This document shows, in pieces, positions 48,488 to 58,953 of a DNA stretch of 64,000 nucleotides (positions within the stretch are counted from its first letter, which is position 1; each line of letters opens with the position of its first letter). Origin of the DNA: Patellaria atrata CBS 101060. Its lineage: Eukaryota; Ascomycota; Dothideomycetes; Patellariales; Patellariaceae. The notes beneath the pieces are model-generated. The model was not told the origin of the DNA. It ran no database searches and saw nothing but the letters and a program-made list of their open reading frames with translations. Position numbers and translations under genes: made by a program. The DNA lies in NCBI GenBank assembly GCA_010093705.1, contig MU006093.1:765301-829300 (forward strand). The letters are read 5' to 3'.

Positions 48488-50888
48488 ATGTTTTCCGAAT
48501 GTAAGCTAAAAGTTCCCTTATCAGCTTGCCGTATTCTCGGCAGATGATCGCAAACTTGTCTTAGACAGCTTCAATCCAACTCGTGTGACTGACATCCTAT
48601 TCTTACTTCCTAAAGATGCCTCCCGTTTTCTTGCCCAGTCGCAGTCACGGCTGTCGCTCAACCAGGCGGAACACGATTCCTCGAACCGCAACCCTTCAGA
48701 TCGTCATCGAGGACGACCAGGACACCAAAGATATCCTTCGTCAAGGTCATATTTACAACGGTCCATGATGCCTAACCCGTATCAAAACGTCGGTGCATCT
48801 CAGATATCTCGTTTCCCGTTCGCTTCGAGGATATCCACAGCACAAGCACCTCTCTTCTACAGTGCAACCGATCAGTTTAGGGAAGAGGATGATGAGGAGG
48901 AACATGAAAGAGAAGCAGCAGATTATTATGCTCTACGGAAATCACGGAAAGATTTTGGAGATAGTCATATGACAGAATCTTCCGAAATGGAGGACAACAT
49001 GCCCTCAATAGAGCGAAGTGGGGAGGCGGAGGACGCTGAGAATGATGCTTCTGGATTTGGCATGGGAAGAGGAATCAGGAGTTCGTGGCGCGGTGGAAGA
49101 ATAGGGACAAGAGGTAGACCTGAAGCTGTAGAAACAGTCGAAGAAAGAGAAGAAAGGGATCCTAGCGTAGCCACATCGGAAATGAGCGCTCCGAGCAGTA
49201 AAGGGAAAGGAAAATTGGTTGATGTTGAGCTTGCATCCACTATCCACGAAAACATTGACCTAGAAAGAGGAGATGGTGTTGGAGACTTCGACGATTATCT
49301 GGACGATGACCAGCCGCCTGCTTTCCAGCAATTCCGGAGACCACTATCCAAATCGCCTAAGAGTCCGTTACTAGCCCACATTATGCCGCAGGAAACAGAT
49401 CCAGAGATTGTAAGAGAAAATCGAGCGATAAGTGAAGATAGAGACAGTGTACCTCCGATAGTGGCATCAAACGCTCCCGATCCTCCGCGCCACGATACAT
49501 TTTGGTCAACCGTTTTCGCAATATGTCTCGCATCATTGTTTGCCACATGGTTCCTCGTCTATCTACATACCTCAACTCCTACTAAGAAAAAGCCACTTCC
49601 TGATACTATATACTCAACCCTACACGCTTCGTTCCATCTCCTCGCAGCGTATACTCTAGTATCCATCGTGGTCGCATTGCTTTGGTTTGCCGTTCTCAGA
49701 AACTACGCAAGGAGACTGATCTTGATCATGCTAATAGCAGTTCCAATCATTTCCTTTTCGTTCTCGTTATATCCGCTAATTTCAAGTTACAAGGGAAGGT
49801 GGCACGGGAATAGCTTTCAAGACAAAGTTATGCGATGGCTCTCATTCTTTCCGAGCATTTTTGCGGTTATCTGGGTCTATACCGTATATCGGGGAAGGTA
49901 CGCTCTCGGTACGGCGATTGAAATTCTCGAATTCTCGTGTAGGATACTCGCGGCCAATTCACCTTTGGTACTAGTAGGCGGAGGGACACTCACAACCGTC
50001 GTACTGTGGACTTGGACCTGGATGGGAATGTTTTCACGGGTATTCCTCCAAGGCCACTGGACAAAGAAAAATTTCATCATCGACAGTACTACCTGGTGGC
50101 TGGGCGTATTCTTCATTCTCGTATATCTCTGGTCCCTGGCAGTAATCTCTGGCATCCAACGCGCTACGACCGCCGCAACCGTAAGCCAATGGTACTTCCA
50201 CCGCAACACACTTCCCCAACCCTCTTCCCGCGTCATCGTTCAAGCTTCCCTTGGGCACGCAACAAGCACCATGTTCGGCACCATCTGTCTCTCCACCTTT
50301 CTCTCCCTCGCCATCCGCCTCCCGCTCCTTGTCCTCCCCCGCCGTCTCGCTGGTTTCCTAACCGTGCTCGCTTACTCTCTTGTCCCATCCCCCATCGCAA
50401 CTCTCACGAATCCACTCACCCTCACCAACGCCGCCATCTTCTCCCAAGACCTCGGAACCGCGGCCCGCCAACTATCCCATATGTCCTTTGTCTCGAAAAC
50501 ATCACCCACCACAACCCTCTCTCCGCGCTCCTTCTCCAAGAACTCAGTCAGCGGATCCACACTCGTACCCTATCGGCTCGCCAAGCTCCTCCTCCACGCG
50601 ACCCGCTTCATCACATCCCTTGCGCTCGGATACGGTGGATGGGTCTCCACTGCGCGCTCGCTCGAAGTTGTAGGATCTGGGCTGAGAGGGAGTTTGTACG
50701 CATACGTAGTCGGGCTGTGCGCTGCAGCGATTGGGTGGGGGATTCTAGGAGCTATGGAGGGGGTGCTCGGAGGCATTGTAGACGCGTTGGTCGTGTGTTG
50801 GGGAAGTGAGGTTGGTGCAAGAGCATTAGGGGAAGTGAGGTATTGTAGGGAGGCCGGGGAGTTGTTTGGAGAGAGAGGTGTTTATTAG
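48488..50888 (+). CDS. CTL/Pns1-family choline-transporter-like membrane protein
   Basis: A 13-nt first exon (48488-48500, ATGTTTTCCGAAT) joins the second exon (48616-50888) across a 115-nt intron to give 'MFSEYASRFLAQSQSRLS', an N-terminus I recognise from fungal orthologues; total 761 residues, in phase. About 295 acidic, polar residues ('FREEDDEEEHEREAADYYAL', 'FDDYLDDDQPPAF') precede the membrane core of about ten spans ('FWSTVFAICLASLFATWFLV', 'LLAAYTLVSIVVALLWFAVL', 'SFFPSIFAVIWVYTVYRGRY', 'YLWSLAVISGIQRATTAATV' and others). The family (DUF580) includes yeast Pns1 and fission yeast Ctl1, the latter linked to autophagy through Atg9; choline transport is not proven for the fungal members. 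The 3' third of the gene is GC-rich. Confidence 0.82.
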
Positions 50889-51542
50889 CTTACAGATGAT
50901 GATCGACATATATCGGAAAGATAGATGGGAATAGAGATTGTGAGATTTTGTGGCTGTTTCTTACTTTGATTTTGAGTTTCTGGAGTTACAAGGAGAGGGG
51001 TTCAGGGCAGCATAACATGCGGTGTCCGGTTTTCTTTTGGATATTATTATTCTCGTCTTTTTGAGTCTTTGGGATCTGCATTAGCGGCATACCCCCGGGG
51101 GTGTTTCTTACCTTGTTGTGTTCCTCAGTCATAGTGTTACCTTGCTCGTCTCACGGCTTGGGCGTTTTCATTGTCACACTGTCTGTTTTTAATCATGTTT
51201 GACGGTAGAGAGGAGTAAGATGTTAGATGGGCTATATTATACAGAACTTTGTAAGAGAGTATCATTCATGAATTGAACAGTCTCAACTTGAACAGTTCGT
51301 TTTGAGATATGGTGTAACTTGATTGATTGGGTAGCTGGGTGTATGTGCTATTCTACAGTATCTGATGTGAGCTTTCATGAAATCGGATTCTTTGTAGCGG
51401 AATCGGAGAAAGTCACCCAGTCGCCTGCAAAGTCAGGACTGTCTTGAGAAAGCCGTTGATAATATACAAGTAATATTCCTTCATGCGTCTGCATGAACTC
51501 ATGGAGAAGTATCTCCATACGCTCAAGCAAAACTAAAAGGAC
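50889..51542. other. Intergenic region between convergent genes
   Basis: This is the shared 3' flank of the CTL-like gene (+) and the FCP1-like gene (-). It is T/G-rich on the plus strand. I see no gene and no repeat. Confidence 0.4.
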
Positions 51543-53398
51543 TTATCCACATTGGTCAAACGCAGCAGGTCCGTACAGCTGCATATCGGGGGTATCATTC
51601 TCCATCTGTTCCGTTGGAAACGACCACTCATGACTCCATCCAGCATCGACCTGGAAAGGAGCCTTGTTGACAAAGGCCGAGACATCGGTATGCATGCTAG
51701 CTTCCTCCAGGTATGCGACTACCTGGCTCAATGCATCCGTACTCAATTGATCCGGGCGGTTCTCAAACTCTGGAATCTCGACCAAATTGTATGGTTCCGC
51801 GCTGGCTTTCAGGACCGAATCATCCAGCAACAGAGTGTTGTGTTGACTCCAAAATTGTCCCTTACCACCTTCTGGATACTCTTTTTGAATTTTCTTATCA
51901 CCCCATACCTTAGTTAATTCCTTATAGACCTGAATCTTCTGGTTATATTGTGCCAGAGTGAGTCCGAATTTATTACGAGCCCATACAGCGACGAGATCTT
52001 TCCGTTGCTCGATGCTGAATAGTTGGTCAACCATAGATTGGACATTTTCCGGCTTCGCGCTGGACCAGATCATGACTTTGAAATTTTGCATGATATGCTC
52101 GATGAACTTCTCGACGTGAGGCCGGTGGATGAAGAATGTGGAGCGTTTGCGAGAAGGTCGAAAGAGAAGAGTGCCATTGAGGTCGATGACCAAAAGGATT
52201 GGCTGCTTTTCGCCAAAATTGACTGGTTCCGTGGTAGCTTGCAGAAGGTAATTAGGATTTGGCGTTGGAACTGCGAGCGGTTTGACAACCTTTTCACGGG
52301 GCAGGCCCTGGGCCAAGAGACTAGCGATTCCAGCCTGGTCAGGCTCAATTTCGAATTCGAAGTTTTTGTCATTCTGCACCGGGGGACTGGGTCCCCTCTT
52401 CGACCTACTCTTCTTCTTCTTGGTCTTCTTACTAGGTCCGGTTGGTACTTGTCCAGAAGCTAAAAATTGGTCGTACCTATCGTCTTTATCAAGACGGGAG
52501 TTGTAAACAGCATGGTGACTATGTACTGACGGAACCGGGGTATGTTGCTGAGAGTAGGGAGCAGAACTGTGGGGGAGCCATACTCCACCGCCTCGGGGTT
52601 GCTGATAAGCAGTTTGTTGATACACCGGTTGTTGATACGCTGGTTGCCGATACGGCGGCTGCGAATATGCTGATTGTTGATATGCTGGTTGTTGATACGC
52701 CGGTTGCGAATATGCCGATTGTTGATACGCTGGTTGCTGATATACTGGATGATGCTGTGGTTGGTACGGTAATTGATAAGGCGGGAATGGAGCGGCGTGC
52801 GGGAAGGTATTATTGCGCCATGACTGAATTTTCTGCTGAAACGGTACAAACTGAGGCACAAATGACGGATTAATGTGGTTGATAGCTGCCCATCCTTGCG
52901 CATTCTCTTCGCGACATTGATGTGTTTGCTGGCGTAGAGGAGCACCGAGCTGCTGATCGAACCTTTCGCTTTGTTGCACGGGATGGTTTGAGTGGCGACG
53001 TTGAGAAGTCCACTCAGAGTTAGCCTGGGTGCCAGGATTTCCTTGAAATGTGTCCATATTAGGTGCTGAATTAGGTTGTTGTTCCTGAGCCTGTTGTGGT
53101 TGGAGATATTTCTCGAGCTCGTCCAGCAATGCTTGGCCAACCCAATATGAAGAATGTGTTTTCGGACTGTCCTTCATTTCTTTGGGTAACTCTGTTTTCT
53201 CCGCAGGTCCTTCTTTATGTCTGACACGTCTGTCAGGGTTGGTAACCCTCTTGATACTATTAGTTTGACATTAAGAAAGTAGGGTGGGAGAGAGAGGAAT
53301 ACCGTGGGGTAAGAATATTGGAAGACATGAAGCGGGGTGTGCTTTCTTATACTGCGAGGAATACGCGTAAGTTGTGAAGAACAGTAGTACCTGTTCAT
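51543..53398 (-). CDS. FCP1/NIF-domain (HAD-like phosphatase fold) protein with Q/Y-rich repeat
   Basis: The main exon is 53256-51543. An 8-nt first exon (53398-53391, ATGAACAG) joins it across a 134-nt intron to read 'MNSIKRVTNPDRRVRHKE', giving 573 residues in phase; this start is plausible but not proven, and the ATG at 53177 is an alternative. The N-terminal half is disordered and includes a Q/Y/P repeat of five-residue units. The C-terminal FCP1-homology domain starts 'ILLVIDLNGTLLFRPSRK' (about residue 360) and has 'MIWSSAKPENVQSMVDQL' and 'NTLLLDDSVLKASAEPYNLV'. The usual first motif is DxDGT; here the second aspartate is asparagine, so phosphatase activity is doubtful. A KKTKKKKSRSKRG stretch may be a nuclear signal. 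It shares a 195-nt divergent promoter with the Mis6/CENP-I gene. Confidence 0.78.
52590..52755. repeat. 15-bp tandem repeat coding for a Q/Y/P-rich segment
   Basis: On the minus strand a 15-bp unit encodes PAYQQ, SAYSQ, PVYQQ, TAYQQ and PPYRQ in succession (about ten units), with a higher-order pattern of 45 bp (QPAYQQ-QSAYSQ) visible in the middle. The DNA units (for example GTTGATACGCTGGTT on the plus strand) are more alike than codon choice requires, pointing to recent slippage or unequal exchange. Confidence 0.8.
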
Positions 53399-53593
53399 GC
53401 GCTTTTCAGGCTGCACCAATTCGGATATAATATAGACGAAGTCACGAATCTGCCAAGAAACCCCAGTCACTGCACGTGATGACGCGTGTGCTTACTGCAG
53501 ACACACGGCAGGGCAGCTGTCCTGGGCAGCCACACTCCAACAGTTCAAAACAGTATCAAGAGCATCCATTACTCCTTGCAATGCCCTTTGATC

Positions 53594-56050
53594 ATGGTTA
53601 GGCGGTTAAGCGTAAGTATATTTGACGCCGTTGAGGCACTTAAAACAGGTATGTATCTTTATCTTTGTAATACAAACGTACTTGGCTCAAATCTCATGTA
53701 GCATCCAAAGTGCCAGCGAAACAAAGAAGGGAGAAAATAAGTGTCACGGTCGACAAAATCTCCAACCATGCATATGAGCATGGCTTGGACCAAAATGCTC
53801 TCGAAAATATCATTCAAATCGTGACAGTAAAGACAGAGCTCGACCAAACTAGCAATACTCAACTCATCAAGAATCTGTATCCTTCTGGAAGTATTCCTCC
53901 TAATGTTGTCATTTCGATCGTAGGATGTTTGGGTCATGGACAGGGCAAACCTTCTCTATCCACTCAAGGTTCTTTATTAAGATGGCTTGTCGCTGTATAC
54001 GAGGTTCTACAAGAATCTCTCATTCTGTCTAAGCTTTATGGTGTTCTCTTTGGAATGCTTGATATGATTTCTCTCCGGTACGAGTGTACTAATGTATGTC
54101 TTAATATTTGCTTATTGCATTAGAACACCCTTGTGCCATCTCCTCGCGCTCTCGACACGGCGAAGACACGTTCGTCCGTTCAGGATCCAATATCTGTATG
54201 TTCAACCTATGTCCGGGATAAGAGTAATACTGAACTATACAGGCTCGAGTTATCTAGAACAGTTGGGAATGAACCTGCCCTCATAGGGCTTTTGCGTGTA
54301 TATAAGGACTACTATCCAGATATCATCATTTCTAATGTCACTTCCGGTAGGGTGTCCTTGCCTATAGTGCGTATTATACTTTGAAATGAAACGCTTCACT
54401 GCTGATATGATGGTTCAGCAATCTAACGCACAATGGCGGCAGAGGATGCGTGAGATTCAGGAGAATGCGTCATCTCAGACTGTCTCCACAACCGTGGGCA
54501 AGAGTGGTTTCAAAGTATTTAGAGATGGGTCGAAACGTACAGATTCATCTATTATTCCGGAAGTGCACACTTCTCTTGCTTCTGAGGTACATAGTCCTTC
54601 TTCAGAGTATCCAGAGTATCTCTAATTGAATTCCAGTCGTCGGTTACTCTGGAGGAGATTGACACCGCGGACGATCTTGCCGAGAAGCTAGAGAGTATTG
54701 AATTACCAAGTCAGATAGTGTCGTCGTTGAAGGACCCATTGTTACAGAAGTTTCTACTCCTTAGATCTTCTGATCATGGTCGTAAACGATTGGAGCTTTG
54801 GACCTCGGCATACTTTGCAGAAGAATTAGAGACTTTACGCTATGGAGATACTCCTTCACCTGCTCTACATGATGTCTTAGAGGGAATCTTGAGCCAGAGT
54901 AGATTTAACAAGGTAGTGAAATAAATCATCTCAAATGCAAGTAGCTACTAATTAAGATGGCTAGACAATCCCTAGATATGCAGATCAGTTTCTCTCCCAG
55001 TATTTAGACTTGTGGGACGGAGTTACCGATGCAAACATTCTCCTGGAGATATTAGCGTTCGCTCGGGTAGAATCTTTCCAGAGTAAGTTGCCAACTTTTT
55101 CTTTTCCCAAAGTGTTGCTGACAAAACTAGATTATCAACAAACATATCTAAATCGCATTGAGCGAGTCGTCCTATCAAATAACGATACAGCATATCAGAT
55201 TTTAGTATCGTTTTATACTAAAATTGCTACTCATTGGGCGACAGTAATCATACGAGCTCGAGAGCAATCCCTACCACTGAGAATTTCACCAGACGATTTA
55301 AGTCAATTTATCGAACACGTGAATGGAGTTGTTTTATCAGCTTTTGCATCCATTGGCACACATTATAGTCCTACATCTAATGCTCTCCTATTCTATGAAA
55401 GAATAGCGCAATCATTCCGCAAATCAGTGAACTCTCGTTCACAAGCTCTTCGTATCATCATTCCATCGTCCCAGATTGTTTATCTACTTTTACTAAGCTC
55501 ATCACTCACCGACGTCTCACAGCTCTGTTCTGCCTTAACTTTGTACAAACAAGCTTTCGAAGTGAGCGTAGAGTCGTCAATCAGTTATTCTCGGGAATAC
55601 ACAGGGTTATTTAATGGGTATCTCATGGATACTTGCAACCTCCTCTGGCGGTCGCGAGCTTTTGTTACTACAGATCAGAATTCCCTGGGTTGCCAGTTTC
55701 CGGAACACTTGGTACCGGTCCTTGGGGCCTATATCTCTGACATTGACAATGAATACGCTATAGGATCCATTTTTGGGCTCTCTAACAATTTTCTCATATG
55801 TGCCCTTTCCGCGGCGACCATCAGAAGTCAAGAAGATCAAGTGGAAGCATCCGAATCCGAATTGGTCATCCATCATACCGGACCTGTAACCCAAAAGTCG
55901 CTCCTTGCACTTGGAGGTGCAGGAGGTCTTCAAATTACTTGGAAACAATATAGGATCCATGTTTTGCATTGGTTGGTAGGAAGAGGGATACCTGGAATAA
56001 AGAATTTAATGTACGCTACGATGAAAGACCTGATGAACTCAGGTCAATGA
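53594..56050 (+). CDS. mis6: Inner-kinetochore protein Mis6/CENP-I
   Basis: Eight exons (53594-53648, 53702-54077, 54124-54195, 54243-54366, 54419-54586, 54637-54912, 54965-55082, 55131-56050) sum to 2,109 nt, 702 residues. Helical repeats run throughout: 'KVPAKQRREKISVTVDKIS', 'SLLRWLVAVYEVL', 'LYGVLFGMLDMISLRTPLCH', 'LLALSTRRRHVRPFRIQYL', 'EPALIGLLRVYKDYYPDII', 'WRQRMREIQE' and 'YLDLWDGVTDANILLEIL'. These are landmarks of the Mis6 family (CENP-I in animals, Ctf3 in budding yeast). The protein is part of the constitutive centromere-associated network and helps load or hold CENP-A. The gene is unusually rich in introns for this window. The seventh intron (55,083-55,130) is 48 nt and contains no stop, so retention would add 16 residues. 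Length is normal for fungi. Confidence 0.82.
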
Positions 56051-56421
56051 GAAATGAATAGAGTAAGAGCTCCTTAACCGTTTACAATGGATGTTACTGG
56101 TACCATAGGAGTTAAGTTAGACCTTGTGGTTGACAGGATTGTGTCACAAGCTTCGTCCCCGAATAATTTAAGGTTACCTTACCCCAGTATCTACCCCACA
56201 TACCAGAACCGAAGTCGGGTTAAGGTAAGGCACCTTGCAGCTCGTACGAGAAACATACCGAGGCGAGATCTGATCTTACAATATTCGCGACTCTTACTTT
56301 AACTACCGTAACTGTCTTACTCAAGCAAAGTTCTCAACGACACCATAAACAGAGCATAATCCTAACTTTTAAAACTCCATATATTCGGAAGCACTTCATC
56401 TTCAATTAGCTACATAAGGAG
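56051..56421. promoter_or_regulatory. Spacer upstream of the acyl-CoA ligase gene
   Basis: Both neighbours are on the plus strand, so this holds the 3' end of mis6 and the ligase promoter. Two copies of a GGTTAMCTTACC-like motif face each other (56,170-56,185 and 56,217-56,230) and form a loose inverted repeat of about 60 bp. Confidence 0.4.
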
Positions 56422-58252
56422 ATGACGATAATTGTGGAGAAGGGCACGGAAGGAACGGTGTATCGTGCTGCCAAACTTCTCGACATCCCAAATATTGATC
56501 TGCTCACATTTTTATTTGGCGAGTATCCACTATACAAATTTAATGGATTATCTACTAATGTTCAGTAGATTCAGATAAATCTGACGCGAGAGAAGACTCA
56601 ATCCTCCACGCCGATGCTGCAAATCCTCACAACTGTATAACCAAAGCGCAAGCTCGTGAACTCACAAAACAGACAGCTTTTACTCTTCGTAACTCATTCG
56701 GGATTGGTACTTTCGGTCCAAACAAAGATGTCGTCTCCGCTATATGTACCGGCCATTATCTTTCCCCGATCCTGTTCTGGGGAACAGTTGCGGCGGGTGG
56801 AGTTTACTCTGCTGCAAGTACGGCCTCGACACCTTCAGAGTTAGCGAGACTAATACGGCTTGGTGAGAGCAAATTGTTAGTATGCACGCCAGATACAAAG
56901 GATGTAGCTGTTGCTGCTGCAAAGGAATGTCAATTTCCAATGGACCGACTGGTTGTCATTGACTCAATGAGTGAATGGAGATTGACAAGTATCGTCTCTG
57001 GCATAAATTCGCTGCTGGACGGCAAAATGGAGTGGACACGAATCACCGATAAGCTTGAATTGGAGAATAGTTTAGTCTGCCTGATTTATTCATCAGGGAC
57101 GACAGGTCTTCCCAAAGGTTCGTCAGTGCAATTGAATTCCACTATTTGATCCTAATAAATTGACAGGCGTCAAAATATCACATTTGAATTTTGTTGCAGA
57201 GTGCTGCATAATTGTGGATGAATATAAGGAATATAATCGGAAATATAACCCCAATTACAAGTACAGAACCGTTGCACACCTTCCCACGGCCCACATCGCT
57301 GGAATACAGGTGCGTCGGACTCCTCAGAATTCACCCTCAATAAATGCACTGACAATTGTAGGGCTATTTCATCAACCCATTCTACTATGGAGGAACCGTA
57401 TACTGGATGCCCAAGTTCGACTTCCTCAAGTTCCTTGAGTATTGCAAAAAGTTCAAAGTGACCTCTTTCTTCACCGTTCCACCAATTTACCTCCTCATCG
57501 CCAAGTCACCTCTTGTAACGGACCAATTCGACACTCTGGAAACGGCCATTAGCGGAGCCGCGCCCCTTGGAAAAGACCTGCAGCACGCGGCTAGCAAGAA
57601 GCTGGGGAAAGGGAAGTGCTCAATCAGCCAAACATGGGGTCTCAGCGAATCCACAGGCAGCGCAACATTCATGCCTCATGGCGAGAGCGATGATACCGGC
57701 AGCGTCAGCAAGCTGATTCCGAATACCCAAGCGAGGATCGTCGACGAAAACGACAATGATGTCACGCCCGGGGAACCAGGTGAGATATGGCTCAAATCCC
57801 CCGTTGTTACGAACGGCTATTACAACAATCCTGCCGCGAACGCCGAGGCTTTCAGTCGAGATGGCTGGTTCAAAACAGGTGACATCGGCGCTTTCCGTAA
57901 CGGCCTGTTTTACATCCTCGACCGCAAGAAGGAACTCATCAAGTACAAGGGCACGCAAGTCGCTCCCGCCGAACTCGAAGCCGTCCTCTTATCTCACCCT
58001 GACATCATGGATGCCGCAGTCATCGGGGTTGAGGGTGAGGGCACCGAGGTGCCTAGGGCGTACGTGGTTGCGGATCGGAAGAAAGTGAACGAGAAGAAGG
58101 TGCAAGAGTGGGTCAAGGGCAGGACGGCGAGGAATAAGCGGCTCAGAGGCGGTGTTGTCTTCGTAGACGCTATCCCGAAGAGCCCCTCGGGGAAGATTTT
58201 GAGAAAGGATCTAAGGGAGTTGGCGAGGAGAGAGGGGAGAGCGAGGTTATAG
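56422..58252 (+). CDS. AMP-forming acyl-CoA ligase, probably peroxisomal
   Basis: Four exons (56422-56518, 56569-57117, 57167-57309, 57362-58252) sum to 1,680 nt, 559 residues. Motifs of the ANL superfamily are present: 'LIYSSGTTGLPKG' (phosphate loop, ends at residue 215), 'LPTAHIAG', 'SQTWGLSESTG', 'GWFKTGDIG', 'YILDRKKELIKYKGTQVAPA' and the C-terminal lysine in 'PKSPSGKILRKDL'. The enzyme should activate a carboxylic acid as an acyl-adenylate and pass it to CoA, in the 4-coumarate:CoA ligase-like branch; the acid is unknown. The C-terminal tripeptide ARL fits a type 1 peroxisomal signal, suggesting a fatty- or aromatic-acid breakdown role. The first intron appears to start with GC rather than GT (TTTG/GCGAGT); only that choice keeps 'LLTFLFDSDKSDARE' in frame. 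The 3' exon is GC-richer than the others. Confidence 0.87.
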
Positions 58253-58953
58253 TTTCGGGTTGAAGAGTTTCAAACTGGTTTTGAGGCATGTGCTTCGCAT
58301 ATGCAAAGATTTAGACGTTCGATGAGAATTACTCCCAATTGCCTAATCCGGCCTCTTCCCCGATTCGGTCGCGGAGACGCGTGATATGCACGGTGGAACA
58401 AAGTTCAGTTTTGGCGATAGACGTTCGATGAAAGTTTGGGCTTGGCGATTTCCTATTCGGAACCAGCGTCTAGCGGAACCTGACCAACCATGTACGACCC
58501 CTTCCCCATAGACATCCGCGAACATAGTCAACTAAGGTACGTTCATCCGCTTATATCTCAGCACCGACGATTCTTGTAAATAAGGAAAATAGTATCATAA
58601 AAAAGAACATATTGCGGATAGTAGGGAAGTGTTTCAGAATTGATGTCTGACCTTGACATTCCGCTGATTCTTAAGTTTAACTCAGCCTGTTTTGATAGCT
58701 AAAGCAAGCATTCCCCCCCCCCCCCCTGTCTTGCACAGCAGATTAGGATTTGAGCAGATGTAATACAAGGTCTGAGTTGCTGCAGACCTGCGGTAGGGCT
58801 AATGAATTAAAATTCTGCAAAATACTGCCCTAAATCCCCATTATTGTGCAGAGGATTCTCACGAAAACTAATTATGAAACCGGACTAAACTAACTCCAAA
58901 CAAATGCACCACAAGCTTCGCAAAATGCATCAAAAAAGGGGTCAAAACCAACC
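58253..58953. other. Intergenic region between convergent genes
   Basis: This is the shared 3' flank of the ligase gene and RPC2. It contains a run of 14 C at 58,713-58,726, where read errors are likely. The sequence GACGTTCGATGA occurs twice (about 58,314 and 58,422), a short direct repeat. No gene is supported. Confidence 0.45.

Noticed and set aside
50006-50809. Plus-strand frame of 267 residues inside the CTL-like gene
   Set aside because: It is a histidine/proline/arginine-rich shadow of the membrane-protein frame, produced by GC-rich codons.
58713-58726. Run of 14 C as a biological feature
   Set aside because: Homopolymers of this length are prone to sequencing error and slippage. It lies between two 3' ends and nothing else supports a role.
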